Below are positions 15,598 through 23,219 of a stretch of 64,000 nucleotides of DNA, piece after piece (position 1 is the stretch's first letter; the number at the start of each line of letters is the position of its first letter). This DNA is from CAYMCQ01 sp964389025 (GTDB lineage Bacteria; Verrucomicrobiota; Verrucomicrobiia; Limisphaerales; CAYMCQ01): NCBI GenBank assembly GCA_964389025.1, contig CAYMCQ010000013.1, forward strand, positions 1 to 64,000. Reading direction: 5' to 3'. Position numbers and translations under genes: made by a program. The notes under the pieces were generated by a model. That model was not told the DNA's origin. It ran no database searches and saw nothing but the letters and a program-made list of their open reading frames with translations.

Positions 15598-18368
15598 GGG
15601 TAGCACAGGCGTCTCGCCTGTCGTTTCCGGCGTCCCGCCGGAAACCGTTGTGGGACGTGATTTGTAAATGAAAACAGCAAACAACAGGGAATGAACAAAG
15701 CAAAAATTCCAACTACCTTGTAACTATCTGAATCCCCCGACGGTTTTTGGCGAGACGCCAAAAACAACGGGCTAGAGGCCCGCGCCACCGTTTGCCTCCG
15801 CAAAAATTTCTGCACGCGATGATTCAACGCATCGGCAACGTAAAGATTCCCTCGCGAGTCCAACGCGATCGCCCACGGCTCATTGAATTGTCCCGGCGCA
15901 AAGCCCGGCGCGCCGAGAATCTCAATAGGCTTGCAGTCCGCGTCGAAAATCTGAATGCGACTCCCGCCGTATTCGCAAACGTAAATCCGTCCCGCCTCGT
16001 CCACGCGAACGTCATGCGGATAACTGAACTCACCGCGACCGCTTCCAGCCTTGCCAAAACTCTTGAGCCATTTTCCACCCGACGAAAAAATCTGCACGCG
16101 CTGATTGCACGAATCCGCGACGTAAAGCCTATCCTGCGTGTCCACCGCCAAGCCTTCGGGCCGATTGAACTCGCCTTCCGCAGTCCCCGGCTTGCCGAAA
16201 CTGGCGACAAATTCGGCAGCGCTCGAACGCGCGCCAGCGTCTTGGACTGCGGCAGTCCTCTGCCGCTTTTCGAGCGCGTTCGACGAACCAAAAGCGCCAG
16301 AGGACTGGCGCACTCCAAGACCTTGCGGACTGATTACAAACTTCTGCACGCGCTCGACCGTCGTATATTCACAAACAAAAATCTCCTTCTTCGAATTCAC
16401 CACCACCGCTCGCGGCAAAGTGAACTGGCCCACGTTCGTTCCTTTCATTCCCCACTGAGCCACAAGTTTTCCATCCGTCGAAAAATGATTCACCCGCTGA
16501 TAATGCGGCTCGATGACGATGATGTTTCCGTCCGCGTCGAGTCCCATTCCCTTCGGCCTGCCAAGATCGGTCTGCGGCATCTGCCACTGCAAAAGATACT
16601 TTCCGTCCGGCGAAAATTTCTGCACTCGCCCTGTGATATCCGCCACGTAAAGATTGTCCTGCAAATCCACCGTCAACGCTCGCGGTTTGTTGAATTGTCC
16701 CGGCGCGACGCCGCGTGTGCCCAGGATTTCGACCCGAGCGAAGATTTTGCTTTCAACGCGCGACTCATTTGACGCGGATTGAAGCGAACAACCGACGAAA
16801 GAAAAGCACCAAGCACCAAGCACCAAGCACCAGAGAAACTTCAAGCACCAAATTCCAAAAAGATTTACGCGTGCGGTCGTTTGAGCCTTGGAGCTTGATG
16901 CTTCTCTGGATGTTGGATGTTGGATGTTGGAGCTTTTGTTCTGCACAAACTTTGCAGCCTGCCAAATCACAAACGGCACAATCGCCAAACCAAGCAGCGT
17001 CAAACTCAGCGCATTCACCTGCGCATTGTGACCGTAGTGCAGAAAATTAAAAATTCGCAGTGCCAGCGTCTCGCAGCCCGGCGGCTGGATAAGGACAATG
17101 GATTCCACATCCCACAGACATAGCAGGTAAATCACATACCAAGTCCCGGCGATTTGGGGTGCGATTTGCGGCCAGTGAACGTGACGGAACAACTGCCAGC
17201 GCGACGCGCCTTCAACCCGCGCGGCGTCGGTCAGATCTCGATCAACAGATTGCAGCGCGTGCGCGACCCCATTCCAGGCGAACGCCAGATAGCGGACAAC
17301 AAACGCGAAAACAACAATCGCAGTGCTTTGATAAAACGCTGCGAACAATGGCCGGTTGAAAATCTGAATCCACGCAATGCCGAGCAGCACGCCGGGAATG
17401 AGGAACAAAAGCCAGAGCGCCGCGCCGATTGCCGGAGCGCGGAGCATTGCTCCGCGCGAACCTTGCGGAGCGATGCTCCGCGCTCCAATCATCAGGCTAA
17501 CACCGACTGCAACCGTCGCCGCGACCGCCGCGAGGAAAAATGAATTCCACGCCGCAAACTTTCCCGCTGCGATTGACGGCAGCAATTCCGTCCACGTCCG
17601 CTTTGCCAAGGTCAATTCAGCCAGCGGCACAGCGACTGAAAACGCAGCAATCAAAATTGCAATCGCTCCGCAAAACCAAAACCAGCCCGCGCCCAGTTGC
17701 CTGCGAAAAACCCCCGGCTCGACCGCGCCTTGTGTCCGAGGCCACCAAACGTCTCGCCGCCACAAAAGGGCGAGCAAAATCAGCGGGGCGAGAATCATTG
17801 GCCAGCTCAACAACAGAGCGCCGCGCGCATCAAAATTCGTCGTGAACCGAATCCAGACTTCCGCCGGATAAATTTTTTGCTGCGACGACGCGAGCAGAAG
17901 CGAGGGAACAGCAAAGTTGTTGAGCGCCAGAACGAACGTCAGCACCGCGGCGAGTCCGAGCGTCGGCCTCGCGAGCGGCATGAGCAAATGACGCAGCAGC
18001 GCACGGCCTCGCATCGCCGGCTCGCTTTCAAGTTGCGCTCGCTCCAACCGCGTCCACGCGCTCCACGCCGCGAGCGTGGGGATCGGCCAAAACATCAGCG
18101 ACAGAACCAAAACCGTTCCACCGAGCGAAAAAATATTGAACGGCAGCCAGCGACGCAGCGCCCCGGTTTCACCAAGCAAATCCAGCCAGGAATTCGTCAC
18201 AAGGAACGGTGGCAGCGCGAGTGCGATGATTGCGACTGCAAGAAAACAATTTCTCCATTTCTTTTCGAGTGATGTCATCCACAGCGCCGCAAAAAATCCA
18301 AAACTCACCGCGAGCAGCGTTGTCAATCCGCTCACGAGCAAACTGTTTATGAGCAACGGCCAGTTCAT
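15594..18368 (-). CDS. Ferric-type ABC permease fused in frame to an NHL-repeat (lipo)protein
   Basis: Residues 1 to about 475 form a two-domain inner-membrane permease of the Fe(3+)/FbpB type, with about a dozen helices and two EAA-like loops (EPAMRGRALLRHLLMPLARPTLGL; DAARVEGASRWQLFRHVHWPQI). Residues 475-527 are encoded by a long hairpin repeat. Residues from about 535 form an NHL beta-propeller (GQFNKPRALTVDLQDNLYVAD and five similar blades). A TTG at 16844 would start a separate protein reading MKFLWCLVLGAWCF, then SFVGC: a good lipoprotein signal with the lipid Cys at residue 527 of the fusion. Five palindromic repeats lie in frame (17434, 16799, 16216, 15744, 15598); the last two make up most of the tail of about 70 residues after the final blade. 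Fusion versus two proteins is unresolved. The stop overlaps the next gene's ATG. Confidence 0.75.
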   Translation of the reverse strand: MNWPLLINSLLVSGLTTLLAVSFGFFAALWMTSLEKKWRNCFLAVAIIALALPPFLVTNSWLDLLGETGALRRWLPFNIFSLGGTVLVLSLMFWPIPTLAAWSAWTRLERAQLESEPAMRGRALLRHLLMPLARPTLGLAAVLTFVLALNNFAVPSLLLASSQQKIYPAEVWIRFTTNFDARGALLLSWPMILAPLILLALLWRRDVWWPRTQGAVEPGVFRRQLGAGWFWFCGAIAILIAAFSVAVPLAELTLAKRTWTELLPSIAAGKFAAWNSFFLAAVAATVAVGVSLMIGARSIAPQGSRGAMLRAPAIGAALWLLFLIPGVLLGIAWIQIFNRPLFAAFYQSTAIVVFAFVVRYLAFAWNGVAHALQSVDRDLTDAARVEGASRWQLFRHVHWPQIAPQIAGTWYVIYLLCLWDVESIVLIQPPGCETLALRIFNFLHYGHNAQVNALSLTLLGLAIVPFVIWQAAKFVQNKSSNIQHPTSREASSSKAQTTARVNLFGIWCLKFLWCLVLGAWCFSFVGCSLQSASNESRVESKIFARVEILGTRGVAPGQFNKPRALTVDLQDNLYVADITGRVQKFSPDGKYLLQWQMPQTDLGRPKGMGLDADGNIIVIEPHYQRVNHFSTDGKLVAQWGMKGTNVGQFTLPRAVVVNSKKEIFVCEYTTVERVQKFVISPQGLGVRQSSGAFGSSNALEKRQRTAAVQDAGARSSAAEFVASFGKPGTAEGEFNRPEGLAVDTQDRLYVADSCNQRVQIFSSGGKWLKSFGKAGSGRGEFSYPHDVRVDEAGRIYVCEYGGSRIQIFDADCKPIEILGAPGFAPGQFNEPWAIALDSRGNLYVADALNHRVQKFLRRQTVARASSPLFLASRQKPSGDSDSYKVVGIFALFIPCCLLFSFTNHVPQRFPAGRRKRQARRLCYP
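15598..15655. repeat. GTGGCACAGGC double-hairpin repeat (copy 1, in coding tail)
   Basis: Two hairpins, ACAGGCG/CGCCTGT and TTTCCGGCG/CGCCGGAAA, are separated by a short spacer. It overlaps the last codons of the NHL ORF and sits immediately upstream of the VWA start. Copies at 15744, 18371 and 18477 share the plan. Confidence 0.8.
15744..15790. repeat. Double-hairpin repeat (copy 2, in coding tail)
   Basis: A perfect TTTTTGGC/GCCAAAAA hairpin (15744-15764) is followed by GGGC/GCCC (15769-15781). It is inverted relative to the copy at 15598, and both lie in the C-terminal tail of the NHL ORF, after the last propeller blade. Confidence 0.8.
16216..16323. repeat. Large palindromic element inside the NHL coding region
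   Basis: Two arms of about 33 bases (starting GTCTTGGACTGCGGCAGTCC and ending GACTGGCGCACTCCAAGAC) face each other around a GCGCGTTCG/CGAACGCGC core. In the protein the element adds about 38 residues (VRQSSGAFGSSNALEKRQR and following) between the KF and FVASFG strands of one blade, a junction that takes only 3-5 residues in the other blades. Confidence 0.8.
16799..16937. repeat. CCA/TGG-rich long hairpin repeat (copy 2, coding)
   Basis: The left arm has CCAAGCACCAGAGAAACTTC and the right arm TGCTTCTCTGGATGTTGG, pairing imperfectly over about 30 bases around a loop of about 45 bases. It keeps the reading frame open through both arms and links the permease and NHL halves of the ORF. Copy 1 is at 4256. 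Confidence 0.8.
17434..17486. repeat. GGAGCGCGGAGCA palindrome inside the permease coding region
   Basis: Two 21-base arms (GGAGCGCGGAGCATTGCTCC and its near-perfect complement) face each other with one mismatch, and each arm also folds on itself. Translated, it gives GARSIAPQGSRGAMLRAP, a hydrophilic insert directly before the helix AALWLLFLIPGVLLGIAW. Confidence 0.85.
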
Positions 18369-18370
18369 TT

Positions 18371-18426
18371 TGGTGGTGGCACAGGCGTCTCGCCTGTTAA
18401 TTTTGGCGTCCCGCCGAAATTCGTCG
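18371..18426. repeat. GTGGCACAGGC double-hairpin repeat (copy 3)
   Basis: ACAGGCG/CGCCTGT and TTTTGGCG/CGCCGAAA hairpins lie just upstream of the permease start. With the next copy it fills most of the 184 bp between the permease and the binding-protein gene. Confidence 0.8.
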
Positions 18427-18476
18427 TGACTTTAAGATTGCTCAAGATGCTCGGAAGATTTGCAAGCTGGTGAATA

Positions 18477-18537
18477 CGGGCCGCAGGGATTCGGCGGGAC
18501 ACCGAATCCGACAGGCCGGAGGCCTGTGCCACCCACA
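18477..18537. repeat. GTGGCACAGGC double-hairpin repeat (copy 4, inverted)
   Basis: An inverted copy with GGATTCGGCGGGACACCGAATCC and ACAGGCC/GGCCTGT hairpins, 50 bp from copy 3. Facing copies could pair with each other in the transcript between the two transporter genes. Confidence 0.8.
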
Positions 18538-18552
18538 AATAAGCGCTGGCGG

Positions 18553-19560
18553 TCATCGCAGGAAAATTTCCTTCAGTGTTGTGGTTGACGAATCCAAATC
18601 TCGCAGCAACGCGCTCCAATCCGGCTCGAACAACTCTGCCTCCTTGACGCGCGCCGTTATTTCCTCCACTGCGCCTGCTGTTTTCAACTGTTCATAAACT
18701 TTTTCCGATTGCAAAAACTCAAACAACATCTCCGCATTGTCCGGATGCGGCGCGTCGCGAACGATGGCAACGGTGTTGTTGATCAACAAACCATCCTCGC
18801 GGAGAACAACGCTTTCGATCGGCAGCCCCTCCCGCTGTCCGGCCAGAACGTCATCCGAATCGGTCAAGCCAATCCACGCTTCACCACGCGCGACGAGTTT
18901 CACGACGACGGAGTTCCCATCCACGAGAAACGGTTTGTTCGCCACGAGCGCGCGACACCAGCCCTGCCACGCGGGATCGCCCCAGCGTTGTCGCAGTGCG
19001 AGAAAATGCGTGGCCGTCGAGCCAAAAAGCGGATAAGCCAGCACGGCTTTTCCGCGCCAGTTTGCATTGGTGAGTTCCAACAAGGTGGTAGGGACGCGCT
19101 GCCGCGCGTCCGCTTGGCCGACCCACAGGTCGGCCCTACCGACGAAGTTCGTGTTGAAGACGATTCGTCGCGTCCGGAAAGCTGTCGCAGCCCAGCCGTT
19201 TGTTTCCCGAAAAACATTTTGCGCGGCGATCTGCCGCGTGCGCAGTTCCTCACTGTTCCAGAAAACGTCACATTGCGGATGACTGCGCTCGGTGAGCAGA
19301 CGGTTCGCCAGCCCGACGGTTTTCACAGCTTCACTGTCATAAACCGCGCGGACTTTGATGCCGGTTTCCTTCTCAAACTCGCGGAAGATGGGTTCGGCAT
19401 AAACCTGATCCTGTGAGGTGTAAATGACGACTTCGTCTGGTGATGACGGATCCAGGGTAAAAGCGAAGAAGCCCATGACCGCGAGAACTGCGACGAGGAT
19501 CAATCCCTCGACGATGCGTCCGGATTTTTTTTCGGGTTGTTCTGTGCGGGTTTGGTTCAC
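18553..19560 (-). CDS. Ferric-iron-type ABC transporter substrate-binding protein
   Basis: An N-terminal membrane anchor (VEGLILVAVLAVMGFFAFTL) precedes a periplasmic type-II binding fold like FutA/AfuA: VVIYTSQDQVYAEPIFREFEKETGIKVRAVYD, DVFWNSE, GKAVLAYPLFGSTATHF, GEAWIGLTDSDDV and HPDNAEMLFEFLQS. It should deliver Fe(III) or a similar anion/cation to the downstream permease. The GTG start is chosen because it overlaps the stop of the upstream VWA gene (GTGA) and puts the anchor close to the N-terminus. A 54-bp palindromic repeat (19087-19140) is inserted in frame, adding about 18 residues (GRADLWVGQADARQRVPT). No ATPase gene for this importer is present nearby. Confidence 0.85.
   Translation of the reverse strand: MNQTRTEQPEKKSGRIVEGLILVAVLAVMGFFAFTLDPSSPDEVVIYTSQDQVYAEPIFREFEKETGIKVRAVYDSEAVKTVGLANRLLTERSHPQCDVFWNSEELRTRQIAAQNVFRETNGWAATAFRTRRIVFNTNFVGRADLWVGQADARQRVPTTLLELTNANWRGKAVLAYPLFGSTATHFLALRQRWGDPAWQGWCRALVANKPFLVDGNSVVVKLVARGEAWIGLTDSDDVLAGQREGLPIESVVLREDGLLINNTVAIVRDAPHPDNAEMLFEFLQSEKVYEQLKTAGAVEEITARVKEAELFEPDWSALLRDLDSSTTTLKEIFLR
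19087..19140. repeat. Three-way-junction palindromic repeat (copy 2, coding)
   Basis: The outer arms GGTAGGG/CCCTACC enclose hairpins GACGCG/CGCGTC and CCGACC/GGTCGG. It is 54 bp, exactly 18 codons, inside the binding-protein gene, and is an inverted close relative of the copy at 58288. Confidence 0.9.
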
Positions 19561-21407
19561 GCCGTCCTCCGATGGTAATACCACCACTCGAACAGCAGCA
19601 CGAGCAGGGCGATCGCCGCAATGCTCCGCCACAATTCCATGTTCGCGCGCTGCACGGTCGTCGCGGTCACCTTCGCGTATTTGCCGAGCTGCAATTCCTC
19701 GCGCGGCTTGATGTTGCTCTCGGCGGCGTCGAGAAGATTCACACAAAACACCGCGTCGTTCGTTCCGGCGTGAAGGCGATAGGTGCCTTGCCGGAGTGTT
19801 TCGCCGAAAACGATTTCATTCGCGTCCGCGTCCAAGGCCAGAGTTTTCCTCGCGCCGTCGGGCAGGGAAATTTCCGCGCTCGACACTGGTTGCGGCAAGG
19901 AAAGACGAAACGCTTCGCCAGCCTTCACCAGAAGTTGAGAATTTTTTGCGTTCGCGGGATTCAGCCAGTCCACGGCGTTCGCGATGAAGATGGGAAACGA
20001 AATCCGGAGCGGCCAATGGCTTTCCAGCACGTCGAAACCGACCCAGACGATGCGTTGCTTCTTGAGTTCGCCCGCGAGGATGAGCGGTGTTTGCGGCGCG
20101 TCCACGAGCGACACTGCCCACGACGGCGTCTTCACCGCGAGGCTGGACACGACTTGCACGTTGTCGAAGCTCGCGTAGCGCAACAGCGGATGCGTGGACT
20201 TCCAATCCACGATTGCCGGCCCTTCGACCTCCGACCAACTGTCGAACCAGTTCGTGTTCGCGACGTGAATGGCCAGAACATTTTTCTTCGGCCAGACGAC
20301 GGGCACAACGTCATCGAGCACCACAAAATCAAAACCCGCGGCGTCATCGGTCAAATTGCTGGCGCTTGCCAGTTCAACTTTCGGCGAGGCGCGCAACGCT
20401 TTTTCGAGAAGCCGATTGCCTTTGCTTACGAGCAAAATGTTCACCGGCTTCGGCAAAAGGCTGACGATGGAAGCCTGATTATCCACGGCCAGATCGTCTT
20501 TTGCGCTGATGCGAACGGTGAAAACTCCGTCGCGCGGCTGCCCGGCGAGAAAAATTTGCGGCGAGTTTTCGCCCGGCTTCAGCGAGATCGAGCGCGCGTC
20601 CACGAGACGGTTCTCAAAGAGCAATTCCAGTTCGGTCGAAACGTTGTTGCTCGAAAAATTCACGACGCTTGTGTAGATGGCGCGCTGCGTGGCATCTTCG
20701 GGATTCGCGCGCGCGTCCAGCGTGGTGATGCCGACGTTGTTGTTGCCCTTGCCGACGCGATGATAAATCAGCGGCAGCGCCTTGTTCTCGAAGTCGGCAA
20801 GCTCCGGCACAGCACCGTCGCTGAAGAGGTGGATCTCCGGATTGCTCTCCTTGCTCGTCTCGTAATTGCGCACTAGCGAGTCGGCGATCTTCAACGCGGA
20901 GCCAAGGCGCGCCGGAGCATCGGAGCTTTGACACGACTGGATCGCGCGGCGCAGCGCGGACTTGTCGGCAGTCTCCGGCTGTTTGACTTCCGTATTTGCG
21001 CCCGCGAGCAGCACGACCATCTTGTCGTTGTCGCGCAAGCTGTCCACCCACTTGAGCGCGTCCGCGCGCGCCTTCTCGAAGCGTGATGGCGATTCATCCG
21101 TCGCCTGCATCGAAGCCGACGCATCAAGAATGATCACACGCAGCGAACTGCTCTTGGCTTTGGTCGCAAAATAAGGCCGCGACAACGCGAACACCGCCAG
21201 CACGAGCAGAATGATTTGCAAAATGAGCAGCCAATTCTTGCGAAGCTTTTGGAATGGCGCGCTGGCCTGCGTCTCCGCCAGAAATTTTTGCCACAGCACC
21301 GTGCTGGAAACGAGGCGCACGACACGCTTGCGCTTGAGCAAGTAGAACACGATGACGACTGGAATCGTGGCGGCGAAGGCGAGGGCGAGTGGCGCGAGGA
21401 ATTTCAT
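19557..21407 (-). CDS. BatA-like membrane VWA protein
   Basis: An N-terminal helix (LAPLALAFAATIPVVIVFYLL) with the BatA-type RKRVVRLVSSTVLWQKFL segment precedes a second helix (LLILQIILLVLAVFALSRP). A VWA domain follows with a DASASM MIDAS start and HLFSDGAVPEL, then a long periplasmic region and a C-terminal helix (SIAAIALLVLLFEWWYYHRR). Known relatives sit in MoxR-DUF58-VWA operons and are linked to stress tolerance or maturation of envelope complexes. The ATG overlaps the upstream DUF58 stop (ATGA), and its own stop overlaps the binding-protein GTG. The whole set is therefore one tightly coupled transcript. Confidence 0.9.
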   Translation of the reverse strand: MKFLAPLALAFAATIPVVIVFYLLKRKRVVRLVSSTVLWQKFLAETQASAPFQKLRKNWLLILQIILLVLAVFALSRPYFATKAKSSSLRVIILDASASMQATDESPSRFEKARADALKWVDSLRDNDKMVVLLAGANTEVKQPETADKSALRRAIQSCQSSDAPARLGSALKIADSLVRNYETSKESNPEIHLFSDGAVPELADFENKALPLIYHRVGKGNNNVGITTLDARANPEDATQRAIYTSVVNFSSNNVSTELELLFENRLVDARSISLKPGENSPQIFLAGQPRDGVFTVRISAKDDLAVDNQASIVSLLPKPVNILLVSKGNRLLEKALRASPKVELASASNLTDDAAGFDFVVLDDVVPVVWPKKNVLAIHVANTNWFDSWSEVEGPAIVDWKSTHPLLRYASFDNVQVVSSLAVKTPSWAVSLVDAPQTPLILAGELKKQRIVWVGFDVLESHWPLRISFPIFIANAVDWLNPANAKNSQLLVKAGEAFRLSLPQPVSSAEISLPDGARKTLALDADANEIVFGETLRQGTYRLHAGTNDAVFCVNLLDAAESNIKPREELQLGKYAKVTATTVQRANMELWRSIAAIALLVLLFEWWYYHRRTA

Positions 21408-22363
21408 CCCCACACCTCCGCTTTTCTGAGTTGCCTCAAGAGCAAGTCCTGCAAATCGGTGTTTGATGCGGCCATGAAGAAGTTGATGCCGCGCACGGAA
21501 CAATATTCTTTCAGCCGCTGAATGTAGCTTTGCACCGCGTGTTGATAGTTCGACATGCGGAATTTGCCGAATGTGACTTCCTGCATCGCGCCGGTTTCGG
21601 CGTCAACGAGGCGAAGGTCGCCGAAATTCGTGGGCGCGAGTTCTTCCGGTGCGAGGATTTGGACGGCGTTGACTTGAAAGCCGCGACCGACAAGCGCGGT
21701 CAGGCCGGATTCGTAACCTGCCGGGTCAAGAAAATCGCTCAACACGACGGCGACTCCGGCTTGACGGGCTTCGAGTGCGCCACGACGAAGCGCGCCGTTC
21801 AAATCCGCTGTGCCGCTGGCTGTGAGTTGATTCATGTTTTGGAAAAATTGCATGGCGGATTTTCTGCCGCGCACTCTTTGCAACGCGCCGCGCGCAGCCA
21901 ACTCGGATTGCAAATCGCCGATAGCCGATAGCCGATTGTTTCCGCCATTTGGCAATTCCGCACTCCGCACTCCGAATTCCGCACTTGGAAACACGTTCAC
22001 CGTCACGCGATCAAATCCGCAGAGCGCGACGTAGCCAACGGCGGCGGCGACCTGGCGGGCGAAATCGAATTTGCGCGGCTCGCCGAAAGTCATGGACTCG
22101 CTGGCGTCGAGAAAAATGCGGACGGGCAATTCGCGTTCTTCCTCGTAAAGTTTCAGAAAAAGCTTTTCGAGGCGGCCGTAAAGATTCCAATCGAGATAGC
22201 GGAAATCGTCGCCGGGAACGTAGTTGCGATGGTCCGCGAACTCGACGGATTGGCCGCGCGCCTTGCTGCGTCGCTCGCCGCGCGCGGAACTTTTCGCTCG
22301 CCGCGCGGCAAGCAACTGGAATTGCTCGAGGCGGCGCAGAAGTTCGGGGGTGAGGAGTGACAT
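21404..22363 (-). CDS. DUF58 domain protein
   Basis: This 319-residue protein has the DUF58 signature SVEFADHRNYVPGDDFRYLDWNLYGR, then LFLKLYEEERELPVRIFLDASESM (a degenerate VWA fold), and conserved features to the C-terminus. DUF58 proteins act with MoxR ATPases and VWA proteins; the biochemical role is unsettled. The ATG at 22363 gives the family-typical MSLLTPELLRRLEQFQ start. Just upstream, beyond a transposase cassette, lies a second copy of this gene start (23220-23291). That copy begins 2 bp after the previous gene and is probably the ancestral start. Confidence 0.93.
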   Translation of the reverse strand: MSLLTPELLRRLEQFQLLAARRAKSSARGERRSKARGQSVEFADHRNYVPGDDFRYLDWNLYGRLEKLFLKLYEEERELPVRIFLDASESMTFGEPRKFDFARQVAAAVGYVALCGFDRVTVNVFPSAEFGVRSAELPNGGNNRLSAIGDLQSELAARGALQRVRGRKSAMQFFQNMNQLTASGTADLNGALRRGALEARQAGVAVVLSDFLDPAGYESGLTALVGRGFQVNAVQILAPEELAPTNFGDLRLVDAETGAMQEVTFGKFRMSNYQHAVQSYIQRLKEYCSVRGINFFMAASNTDLQDLLLRQLRKAEVWG

Positions 22364-22427
22364 GGGATTAAACGCAAAGACCCAAAGGCGCAAAAACGCG
22401 GAGATTTTGCGCACGTAAAAGTTCGCC

Positions 22428-22517
22428 GAAGGCGAACAACGCGAATAGCCGTGGGTGAAACCCACGGAACAGAACATAAATAGTCTCCAGCCCTGAAAGG
22501 GCTGAACAATTCCGCCA
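22428..22517. repeat. REP element (copy 1) downstream of the IS200-type transposase
   Basis: Three hairpins in a row: GTTCGCC/GGCGAAC, the core AGCCGTGGGTGAAACCCACGG, and CAGCCCT/AGGGCTG. The core recurs at 23026 (direct) and 23116 (inverted), on the other side of the transposase gene. Confidence 0.85.
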
Positions 22518-22518
22518 A

Positions 22519-22968
22519 TTAAACCAAATATTTTTCATCGAATTCAACGCCGTGTTTGACCAGCAATTCCCGCAGTTCATCACGAAATGAAATCTTCCGG
22601 TGATGTTCCTCTTGATTCTTGACGTATTCAATCACGGCATCTTTGTCGCCGTCCGAAACTGTAAATGCGCCGTAGCCATCCTGCCAATGCGTGAACGTCG
22701 GAAAAACTTTTTCCTCTTTTATCCATTTGCTCGTGCTGGTTTTGATGTCTTTAACCAAATCAGCAAGCGCGACGGTCGGATGCAGGCTGGTTAGGATGTG
22801 GACGTGGTCTTCCACGCCGCCAATGCGGTAGAGGTGACAGTCTTTGTTTTTCAAAATTCCCCAAGTGTAGCGAAATAGATTTTCCCGTTTATCAGCGGAC
22901 AATGCGGGCACGCGTTCCTTGGTTGAGAAAACAATGTGGAAATAAATTTGGGTGAACGTTGAGGGCAT
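22519..22968 (-). CDS. IS200/REP-associated tyrosine (HUH) transposase
   Basis: This 149-residue Y1 transposase of the TnpA/RAYT type nicks single-stranded DNA at hairpins. It shows the HUH pair in GGVEDHVHILTSLHPT, a candidate nucleophile Tyr in AVIEYVKNQEEHH, and the family start TQIYFHIVFSTKER. The ATG at 22968 is chosen because upstream codons only translate REP sequence. It is flanked on both sides by GTGGGTGAAACCCAC hairpin repeats, as expected for a RAYT that mobilises REP sequences. The cassette interrupts the operon at the start of the DUF58 gene and is bracketed by two versions of that gene's 5' end. Confidence 0.92.
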   Translation of the reverse strand: MPSTFTQIYFHIVFSTKERVPALSADKRENLFRYTWGILKNKDCHLYRIGGVEDHVHILTSLHPTVALADLVKDIKTSTSKWIKEEKVFPTFTHWQDGYGAFTVSDGDKDAVIEYVKNQEEHHRKISFRDELRELLVKHGVEFDEKYLV

Positions 22969-23025
22969 GGTCAAACAGTGACCGCGTATTCGTCCAAATC
23001 CAGACAATTCCCGCGCCGCCTGAAT

Positions 23026-23115
23026 GTTCGCCGAAGGCAAACAACGTGAATAGCCGTGGGTGAAACCCACGGAAAGGTGTTGGAAAAATGATTCCGCCCT
23101 GAAGGGGCGGAACGA
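23026..23115. repeat. REP element (copy 2, direct)
   Basis: Same order as copy 1: a GTTCGCCGAAGGC-type hairpin (degenerate), the core AATAGCCGTGGGTGAAACCCACGG, then TCCGCCCT/AGGGGCGGA. The core matches copy 1 nearly base for base, while the outer hairpins differ in sequence but keep their pairing. Confidence 0.85.
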
Positions 23116-23212
23116 CGGTTGTTCGACCCCTTCAGGGTCGAATTTGTTTTTGAACGTTGTTCCGTGGGTTGACACCCACGGCTATTCACGTTCATCCGCT
23201 TCGCGGATGCCG
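23116..23212. repeat. REP element (copy 3, inverted)
   Basis: Read on the minus strand it has the same plan: GCATCCGCGAAGCGGATG, GAATAGCCGTGGGTGTCAACCC, then a TCGACCCTGAAGGGGTCGA hairpin. Copies 2 and 3 form a head-to-head pair next to the DUF58 start remnant. Confidence 0.85.
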
Positions 23213-23219
23213 AATCACG

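Noticed and set aside
23026..23212. Closely spaced repeats as a possible CRISPR array
   Set aside because: Only three units in mixed orientation with unequal spacing and a transposase beside them; they are REP hairpins.
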